27,109 nt of DNA from Treponema sp. (GTDB lineage Bacteria; Spirochaetota; Spirochaetia; Treponematales; Treponemataceae): contig JAITOJ010000124.1 in NCBI GenBank assembly GCA_031290005.1, forward strand, positions 1 through 27,109, read 5' to 3'. Under the pieces are notes generated by a model, which worked only from the letters and a program-made list of their open reading frames with translations, had not been told where the DNA came from and ran no database searches. How positions within the stretch are numbered: position 1 is the first letter of the stretch; every line of letters starts with the position of its first letter. This document shows positions 22,260-27,109 of the stretch, one piece after another. Position numbers and translations under genes: made by a program.

Positions 22260-22673
22260 ATGAGTTGTTTTAGAGAAGAAATCACCCTGGAGAATCCTCG
22301 CGACGCAGGTAATGCGCGGCATGGGATTATCAAGGAGACGGAAGTGCGCCATCTCACGGTAAAGGCGTTGGTGGACACCGGCGCGTGGACCCTGGTCATC
22401 AGCGAGGACACCCGCGCAAAGCTGGGCTTGGACGTTCTGTACACGGACACGTCGGAGGTTGCCGACGGCGTGGTGGTAACCGGACTGGTGACCGAGCCGG
22501 TCAACGTTCATTGGAAAGACCGCCAGACCGGCTGCAACGCCTTCGTGCTCCCCAATGAAACGGAGGTGCTTTTCGGCGCCCTTCCCCTGGAGGGCATGGA
22601 CCTGCTGGTTGACCCCAAACGGGAGCGCGTAATCGGCGCCCACGGCGACAAGACCCTGCGGATAGTGAAGTAG
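22260..22673 (+). CDS. Retropepsin-like clan AA aspartic protease
   Basis: A 137-residue protein with the aspartic protease motif ALVDTGAWTLVIS (Asp39 in DTGA) and the later LFGALPLEGMDLLVDP. This is the arrangement of single-domain, retropepsin-like bacterial proteins, which would work as homodimers. The substrate is unknown. The frame is open back to 22230, but ATG at 22260 is the start because the promoter -10 lies in between and AAGGAG is six bases before it. It is cytoplasmic, with no signal peptide. It is an isolated single-gene unit bracketed by two nearly identical terminators, which suggests a self-contained cassette. Similar genes occur widely in treponemes and cyanobacteria by recollection. 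Confidence 0.8.
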   Translation: MSCFREEITLENPRDAGNARHGIIKETEVRHLTVKALVDTGAWTLVISEDTRAKLGLDVLYTDTSEVADGVVVTGLVTEPVNVHWKDRQTGCNAFVLPNETEVLFGALPLEGMDLLVDPKRERVIGAHGDKTLRIVK

Positions 22674-22701
22674 CCCTGAGCGCAGGCGGAAGGAGTAAGC
22701 G

Positions 22702-22732
22702 AAAGCCCCCGGCGATGAGCCGGGGGCTTTTT
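22702..22732 (+). terminator. Strong terminator after the retropepsin gene
   Basis: A perfect 12-bp stem AAAGCCCCCGGC/GCCGGGGGCTTT (22702-22713, 22719-22730) with loop GATGA, followed by TTATT. It may also serve the convergent McsB-like gene, which ends at 22786. Confidence 0.92.
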
Positions 22733-22785
22733 ATTGCACGCATAAGCGCGAAGTTCACGGCGAGGTGAGCGACGAGTCGGCGCGT

Positions 22786-23886
22786 TCACCCCGTCACGAT
22801 CTGAATATTCTCCAGCGCTTCCTGTACAATCAGGGCGCGCATCCGGCGCACTTTCAGGTCATCCGTTGCTTCCACGTCGCTTTCAAAGGCAAAGTTGCCT
22901 GAGCGGATAATCAGTTCCAGGTGAGCGTTCTTGAGCCGGTAAAACAAAGCGCCCAGGGCGCAATACTCCACCCCGGTGATAATCCCCGTGTCTTTCCCCA
23001 GCTTGATGTCTGAAATCAGGGTGACGCACTCTTTTTCTTCCAGAAACCGGCTGTACTTGACCGCCGCAAAGGCCCGGTACACCCGGTCGCGCAGGCTTGT
23101 GGGCATACTTTTCCGGATAGCGGCGCGGAAGTTGCGCTCCATGTCCGCCGCGTATTTTGTCACCGCTGTCAGAGACGCCATCTGGTCAAACTCGCTCCCG
23201 TCCAGACTGTTCAGATTGCGGATACGGTAATACGAACCCAGGGGCAGTCCCTGCGGCCCCGGCCCAAAGCAGGCTTCCGCGCCGAACCCCCGCTGGTTCA
23301 CCGAGACAAGCATGTCGTTCAGGGCATCGTGGCCAGTCAGTTCCGTGGCGGGCAAATGCACATACACCGAGGCGCACATCCCGCTTCCCGCGTCAAACAG
23401 GGAGGCGGTTAAAAAGCCCATGTCGTAGGAGGCGGCGAATTGCAGGGTTTTCTGCATTTCAGCGTCCAAACCGCTGCACAGCCGCCACACCTCATCGGGA
23501 TTAAGCCCCGCGGCAAAAGCGGCAATCCGCAGATGGTCAACGCTGTTCACGGTGCAGACTACCCGGCCATCGGTCTTGAGCACAATACCGCTGACAATCT
23601 GGGGGTTTGGCGTTTCCGGGATAAAGCCCCGCTCAACCAGCAGCTTTCGCCGGAGAGGCGTCAGCCGGTCAAGGCGGTTTGCCTGGTACTGGTCGGGGTC
23701 GTCCAGGTGGGCAAAGGCATCGAACACCAGGGACAGGACCCGTTCCCCGTCGTCCCCGCGTTCGCGCTCAGGGAATGGAAAGTTTGCCAGATTCCGGGCA
23801 AGTTGGAGCCGGGTGGACAGCGCCACGTCATCTTCCGCTCCGGGCGCGGCATACCACGAGTCCGGGGCGCTCGTATCCGGAGTCAC
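22786..23886 (-). CDS. McsB-like protein arginine kinase homologue lacking catalytic residues
   Basis: A 366-residue protein aligning end to end with McsB (about 363 residues), which phosphorylates protein arginines for ClpCP degradation. Matching stretches are STRLQLARN (24-32), VDHLRI, GFLTASLFDAGSGM (157-170), ASVYVHLPA and LRDRVYRAFA. The signature residues differ. The second Arg of SxRxR is Gln28; NEED is NSVD (114-117); the catalytic Cys of CPTN is Ser162; the next Arg is Cys171; and the RGxYGEGSE block is EACFGPGPQG (204-213). Kinase activity is therefore unlikely. It may be a binding or regulatory pseudokinase. GTG at 23886 is supported by AAAGGA seven bases upstream. It diverges from era; a possible -10 TATGAT lies at 23919-23924. 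Confidence 0.82.
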   Translation of the reverse strand: MTPDTSAPDSWYAAPGAEDDVALSTRLQLARNLANFPFPERERGDDGERVLSLVFDAFAHLDDPDQYQANRLDRLTPLRRKLLVERGFIPETPNPQIVSGIVLKTDGRVVCTVNSVDHLRIAAFAAGLNPDEVWRLCSGLDAEMQKTLQFAASYDMGFLTASLFDAGSGMCASVYVHLPATELTGHDALNDMLVSVNQRGFGAEACFGPGPQGLPLGSYYRIRNLNSLDGSEFDQMASLTAVTKYAADMERNFRAAIRKSMPTSLRDRVYRAFAAVKYSRFLEEKECVTLISDIKLGKDTGIITGVEYCALGALFYRLKNAHLELIIRSGNFAFESDVEATDDLKVRRMRALIVQEALENIQIVTG

Positions 23887-23938
23887 CGGCAGTTCCTTTG
23901 TGATTTACGCATGGAAGTATCATAGCATATTGCGCTGT

Positions 23939-23968
23939 TTGCTAGAAGGGGTGGAATTGTGATATACT
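23939..23968 (+). promoter_or_regulatory. era promoter
   Basis: -35 TTGCTA (23939-23944), an 18-base spacer and extended -10 TGATATACT (TATACT at 23963-23968). A short leader with GAGGAG precedes the ATG at 23986. Confidence 0.6.
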
Positions 23969-23985
23969 GAAAATATGAGGAGACT

Positions 23986-24891
23986 ATGGAACAAGCGAAA
24001 ACCAAAAAAAGCGCCCTGACGGCGATTATCGGCCGGCCCTCGGTGGGCAAATCAACCTTTCTGAACGCCGCCACCGGCGAAAAGGTATCCATCGTGTCCC
24101 CCGTGCCCCAGACCACCCGGAACGCCGTGCGGGGCATGGTGAACACCCCGCAGGGACAGCTCGTGTTTATCGACACCCCGGGGTATCACGAGTCGGAAAA
24201 GAAATTCAACCTCAAACTGCAAGCCCTGGTGCGTTCCCAGCTTGAAGACATTGACCTGACGCTCTATATGATGGACGCAAGCCGGCCCTGCGGCGCGGAA
24301 GAAGAACTCACCGCCGCCCTGGCCGCCCCGCTTCGAAATAAACTGGTCATTGCGGTGAACAAGCTCGACCTCTGCCCGCGCTTTGTCCCCGGCGCGTCTC
24401 TGGCGGACTGCGTTCCCGCCCACATCACCGCGTTTATCAGCTCCCATTTTGGGGACCCTGTTCGCGTCATTCCCTTGTCGGCGGAAAACAATCTGGGGGT
24501 TCAGGAAGTGGTGGACGCTCTGTTCGACCTGGCCCCGGAGGGCGACCCCTACTACCCGGAAGAATACTACACCGACCAGGAAGTGGACTTCCGCATTGCT
24601 GAAGTTATCCGGGAACAAGCCATCAACCGGCTCCATGCGGAAATCCCCCATGCGGTCTATGTGGAAATCGCCGATATGGAGCGACGCGGAGAAGGCAAGA
24701 CCCTGTGGGTGCGCGCCTTTTTGTGGGTGGAAACCGAAAGCCAGAAAGGAATTGTTATTGGCAAAGGGGCGTCCCTGATAAAGACCATCCGGGTAGAGTC
24801 CATCAAAGCTCTGCGAAAGATTTTTCCCTACCGGGTGGACTTGGATTTGCAGGTGAAGGTGCGCAAAAACTGGCGTCAGAAGGTGGAATAA
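23986..24891 (+). CDS. era: GTPase Era, 16S rRNA maturation and 30S assembly
   Basis: Binds the 3' end of 16S rRNA and couples GTP hydrolysis to small-subunit assembly. The 301-residue protein has G1 GRPSVGKST (16-24), the TTRN switch segment, G3 DTPG, G4 NKLD and G5 SAEN. A C-terminal KH domain follows, containing PHAVYVEIADMERRG and the GxxG-type loop GKGASLIK. The length equals that of typical Era. GAGGAG lies three bases before the ATG, a rather short spacing. It is followed after 31 bases by the M16 peptidase gene, probably in one transcript. The minus-strand McsB-like gene diverges upstream. Confidence 0.96.
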   Translation: MEQAKTKKSALTAIIGRPSVGKSTFLNAATGEKVSIVSPVPQTTRNAVRGMVNTPQGQLVFIDTPGYHESEKKFNLKLQALVRSQLEDIDLTLYMMDASRPCGAEEELTAALAAPLRNKLVIAVNKLDLCPRFVPGASLADCVPAHITAFISSHFGDPVRVIPLSAENNLGVQEVVDALFDLAPEGDPYYPEEYYTDQEVDFRIAEVIREQAINRLHAEIPHAVYVEIADMERRGEGKTLWVRAFLWVETESQKGIVIGKGASLIKTIRVESIKALRKIFPYRVDLDLQVKVRKNWRQKVE

Positions 24892-24922
24892 TCATCCAAA
24901 CTATGCTATACCTGTAGCCGTC

Positions 24923-26206
24923 ATGATTACCCGCCGTCAACTCCCCAACGGAGTCCCCCTTATCACCGAAGAAGTCCCCGAAAGCCGGGTGTGCGCCTTG
25001 TCTTTCCGGTTTGCCATCGGTTCCCGCCACGAAAGCGGCCAGTTGAGCGGCATCACCCACTTTGTGGAACATCTGCTATTCAAGGGAACTGCCAACCGCT
25101 CCGCCTTTGACATCGCCGCTGCCTTTGACCGCATCGGCGGCTACATTAACGCCTATACCGAACGAGAATGCCTGGTAGTCTACTGCGTTGCCCCCGCACT
25201 CCATGTGGAAACCGCCCTGGAAATCCTCTGCGATATGACCGAACACTCCCTGTTTCGGGAAGAAGAAATCGAACGGGAGCGTGAAGTGATTATCAGCGAA
25301 ATAGTGTCGGCCCGTGATGACCCGGAAGAAGCGGCCGCCGACGCGGTGGCTGAAACAGTGTTCCCCAAACAGCGGATTTCCGCCAGCATTTCCGGCAGCG
25401 AAAAAAACATCCGGTCTTTAAGCCGGGAAGACTTATTCGCCTGGTACACGGAAAAAATCGCCCGCGGCCCCCTGTCGGTGTACGCCGCCGGAGGCATGGA
25501 TGCCGCGGTAGTGGAAACCTGCGCCGCGTCCCTTTCGGCGCGGACGAACATTTCCGTCGAACTGGAACGCCCGGCATGGAAAAGCGGTGTCAGCCTGATT
25601 ACCGCGGATTTCCGGCAGGAGCAATTTTTCTTTCTCACCCCCCTGGCCTATCCACTGGAAGAACGCCGCTGTTTCGCCTGGGCGATTCTGAATGCCCTTA
25701 TCGGCGACACTATGAGTTCCCGGCTTTTTCAACGCCTACGGGAAGAAAACGGCTTTTGCTACAATGTATACAGTTATTTCGTACTCTACGAAGACGCCGG
25801 ATTTTGGTGCGCCTACGCATCCTCGGCCCGCAAGATGACCGTTCAAGTGGTGAATGCCCTGTTTGAGGAACTTCACCGTCTAGCCGCCGGAGGCATTGGG
25901 GACGATGAAATCAGCGCTGCCAAGGAACACCTGTGCGGGGAAGAAATCATCTCCGAAGAAGATATGGAATACCGCATGAAACGCCTCATGCGGAACCACC
26001 TGAACGGCTTTGAACGTCACACCCTGGAGGACACTCTGGTCTTTATCCGGGACATTCGAAAAGACGAACTGGAACTCTTGCTTCGGGAACTGCTGGACTT
26101 TCAGCGCATGGCCTTTGTGGTCTATGGCCCTGCCCTGCCCATCCGGACTAAAAAGAAAATTATAACGGCTGCCGCCTCAAAGATGAATAATTGCCGTGGG
26201 GAATAA
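24923..26206 (+). CDS. M16-family zinc metallopeptidase (pitrilysin/processing-peptidase type)
   Basis: A 427-residue peptidase of the size of one PqqL/YmxG-type subunit with two domains. The N-terminal domain has the inverted zinc motif HFVEH (His46, Glu49, His50) with the third ligand Glu126 in EVIISEI, the usual 75-residue spacing. It is therefore an active-type subunit. The C-terminal domain contains SSRLFQRLREENGFCYNVYS, the conserved Arg/Tyr substrate-binding segment. There is no signal peptide, so it is probably cytoplasmic; the substrate is unknown. It lies 31 bases after era. No ribosome site is visible, and a weak -10 (TATACC) sits ten bases before the ATG. The stop codon overlaps the U-tract of a terminator on the other strand. 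Confidence 0.93.
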   Translation: MITRRQLPNGVPLITEEVPESRVCALSFRFAIGSRHESGQLSGITHFVEHLLFKGTANRSAFDIAAAFDRIGGYINAYTERECLVVYCVAPALHVETALEILCDMTEHSLFREEEIEREREVIISEIVSARDDPEEAAADAVAETVFPKQRISASISGSEKNIRSLSREDLFAWYTEKIARGPLSVYAAGGMDAAVVETCAASLSARTNISVELERPAWKSGVSLITADFRQEQFFFLTPLAYPLEERRCFAWAILNALIGDTMSSRLFQRLREENGFCYNVYSYFVLYEDAGFWCAYASSARKMTVQVVNALFEELHRLAAGGIGDDEISAAKEHLCGEEIISEEDMEYRMKRLMRNHLNGFERHTLEDTLVFIRDIRKDELELLLRELLDFQRMAFVVYGPALPIRTKKKIITAAASKMNNCRGE

Positions 26207-26253
26207 AAAAAGACCTGCGGGGTAGGTATCTATAACAACGGAGGCCCCGCAGG
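26205..26253 (-). terminator. Minus-strand terminator of the candidate sRNA
   Basis: On the minus strand, CCTGCGGGG and CCCCGCAGG (26253-26245, 26222-26214) form a perfect 9-bp stem with a 22-base loop, then TC and seven T. It is 100 bases beyond the serpin stop. Confidence 0.8.
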
Positions 26254-26269
26254 CCTAAAGGAGGCCCCG
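26240..26269. repeat. Direct repeat GGAGGCCCCG inside the candidate sRNA
   Basis: Two exact copies of GGAGGCCCCG at 26240-26249 and 26260-26269, exactly 20 bases apart. They produce the two CCUCC motifs on the minus-strand RNA. Confidence 0.85.
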
Positions 26270-26301
26270 ACTCTTCTGGGGAGAAGAGCCGGAACGAATA
26301 T

Positions 26302-26330
26302 ACTATATCACATCTTGCCGAAAAATGCAA
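26302..26330 (-). promoter_or_regulatory. Promoter of the candidate sRNA
   Basis: Minus-strand -35 TTGCAT (26325-26330), exactly 17 bases, then extended -10 TGATATAGT (TATAGT at 26302-26307). It lies between the serpin stop and the terminator at 26253. Confidence 0.6.
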
Positions 26331-26352
26331 GAGGTCAACCAGTTAAATATTG

Positions 26353-27109
26353 TCAAATAGTGTTCACCATTCCGGTAAACAATACTTGATCTCCGCCATC
26401 ATTGGTGTGATCGTACAGCACAAATACGAAGGGTTTGTCGCAAATCATTTCAAAGGGTTTTGTTGGCTCCGATGGACCGGCTGAGGTGGCAGTCATACCA
26501 AGCACCGTTACCGCGGCGGCGGTCGTGCCTTTTTCATCAACCCTGATAAGCGCTTTTTGCACCGCGCTTGAAACGTAAAGGTCCATATCCTCTTTAATCA
26601 AACCCGTGATCGTCCCGCCGCCCGAAGTGTCAAACAGGGGAACGCCAAGGGCGATAAGCGCGTCCTTCAGATCCATGGTATCGCCTTCAATGCTAAAACG
26701 CGGCAGCAACAGTTTCCCAGTCGAAGGAGGTGAATTATACTGAATTTGTTCAAAGTATTCGTTTGTCATGGAAGAGAGGAGGCCTGCGGCATCGCCGTTT
26801 TTGGGAAGGATGATATACATACCGCCACCGCTTATAAATCCCAATGGCATGGCTTGCACCTGGTCATCTTCGTAATAACGTAGCTCGTTTCCCTCGCGCA
26901 GCATATAGAACGCCTTTGTATTTCCCGCAGGCGCATGAAATACATCTTCGGCGGTTTTTTTAAGGTCAAATTCCCATGACCACCGGTCAGAAAAATAGAT
27001 AGCGTTGGCAATGGCGGCAATGGTGTCCGGGTCGAACTCGGTTACCACCTTGTTGATGAGTCCCTCTGTGTTGTCGCTTGCCCATTTGTTTATGGCATCC
27101 ACCGCGTCA
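26353..27109 (-). CDS. Serpin-family protease inhibitor (partial, N-terminus outside window)
   Basis: The last 250 or so residues of a serpin; the frame stays open to the right edge, so the apparent GTG at 27102 is not a true start. Family marks are AINKWASDNTEGLINKVV, then AIANAIYFSDRW, then a hinge DEKGTTAAAVTV, and a C-terminal DKPFVFVLYDH followed by VLFTGMVNTI. Serpins trap serine or cysteine proteases by a suicide mechanism. The Ala-rich hinge indicates an inhibitory member. Counting from the hinge Glu as P17 places P1-P1' at Thr-Ser in GMTATSAG, which would suit elastase- or subtilisin-like targets, an inference. The localisation signal would be in the missing N-terminus. A candidate sRNA follows. 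Confidence 0.9.
   Translation of the reverse strand, partial: DAVDAINKWASDNTEGLINKVVTEFDPDTIAAIANAIYFSDRWSWEFDLKKTAEDVFHAPAGNTKAFYMLREGNELRYYEDDQVQAMPLGFISGGGMYIILPKNGDAAGLLSSMTNEYFEQIQYNSPPSTGKLLLPRFSIEGDTMDLKDALIALGVPLFDTSGGGTITGLIKEDMDLYVSSAVQKALIRVDEKGTTAAAVTVLGMTATSAGPSEPTKPFEMICDKPFVFVLYDHTNDGGDQVLFTGMVNTI

Larger units (their letters stand above)
26205..26296 (-). ncRNA. Candidate C-rich small RNA of about 90 nt
   Basis: Inferred from signals: a minus-strand promoter at 26330-26302 and a terminator at 26253-26205, with no ORF between. The first part folds as an 11-bp stem (one G-U pair) capped by CCCC: arm CTCTTCT with AGAAGAG (26288-26271), extended by CCG/CGG. GCCUCCUUU (around 26257-26265) lies between the hairpins, and a second CCUCC lies in the terminator loop. 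Unpaired C-rich motifs are typical of sRNAs that block Shine-Dalgarno sites. It could instead be a processed serpin 3' UTR. It does not match SRP, 6S or tmRNA features. Confidence 0.5.

Noticed and set aside
24884..24912. Separate promoter for the M16 gene
   Set aside because: TATACC has no acceptable -35 at 16-18 bases; co-transcription with era is simpler, so it was not listed as a feature.
26205..26296. SRP RNA, 6S RNA or tmRNA
   Set aside because: No GGAA-capped SRP helix, no large open bubble as in 6S, and no tRNA-like ends or tag frame.

Overview
The window looks like a chromosomal segment of a Treponema-like spirochaete. The GC content is fairly high, which would suit the termite-gut treponemes, but that placement is an inference from gene content and not a database match. 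Supporting signs are a spirochaetal lipobox (FASC), a 461-residue porin-like protein ending in Phe, ThyX in place of ThyA, a metY-type sulfhydrylase, and frequent small palindromic repeats between genes. Most genes are housekeeping or metabolic, interrupted by short accessory stretches.

Layout, left to right. Positions 1-420 hold a 23-bp-period hairpin array, an inverted repeat and a minus-strand terminator. Next is a decayed PIN-toxin locus (474-1071, minus). Then come proB and a DUF1015 gene (1056-3115, plus) and a HipB/HipA pair (3200-4773, plus). A 25-bp inverted repeat and a terminator follow, then a porin (5007-6392, minus). Upstream of the porin lies a possible minus-strand non-coding transcript carrying nine TTGCG units. 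A DUF1848 gene (6896-7696, plus) faces a four-gene minus-strand operon: cytidylate-kinase-like/BON, Sir2, ThyX and an MFS carrier (11304 down to 7737). A Nudix hydrolase diverges from that operon.

Next is a two-gene envelope operon (lipoprotein and LysM protein, 13775 down to 11950). It diverges from glgX and an omptin-type outer-membrane protease (13878-16934). metY follows from a consensus promoter. It converges on a heterodimeric ABC exporter (21920 down to 18368), in which one subunit has a degenerate ATP site. A second 23-bp-period hairpin array lies upstream of the exporter. A retropepsin-like protease gene is bracketed by two near-identical terminators. A full-length McsB homologue that has lost the kinase signature residues diverges from era, which is followed by an M16 peptidase. 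The window ends with a candidate 90-nt sRNA and the C-terminal part of a serpin.

Recurring themes. Several genes have no Shine-Dalgarno and an ATG only 7-10 bases after a good -10 box, which suggests leaderless mRNAs. Two terminator/promoter pairs physically overlap. Two predicted minus-strand RNAs expose CCUCC-type anti-Shine-Dalgarno motifs. Four proteins concern proteolysis or its control (omptin, retropepsin, M16, serpin), though they do not form one operon. The strongest candidates for something undescribed are the McsB pseudokinase, the paired hairpin arrays, the two C-rich RNA candidates and the repeat-containing region upstream of the porin. All functional statements come from motif reading; no searches were run.
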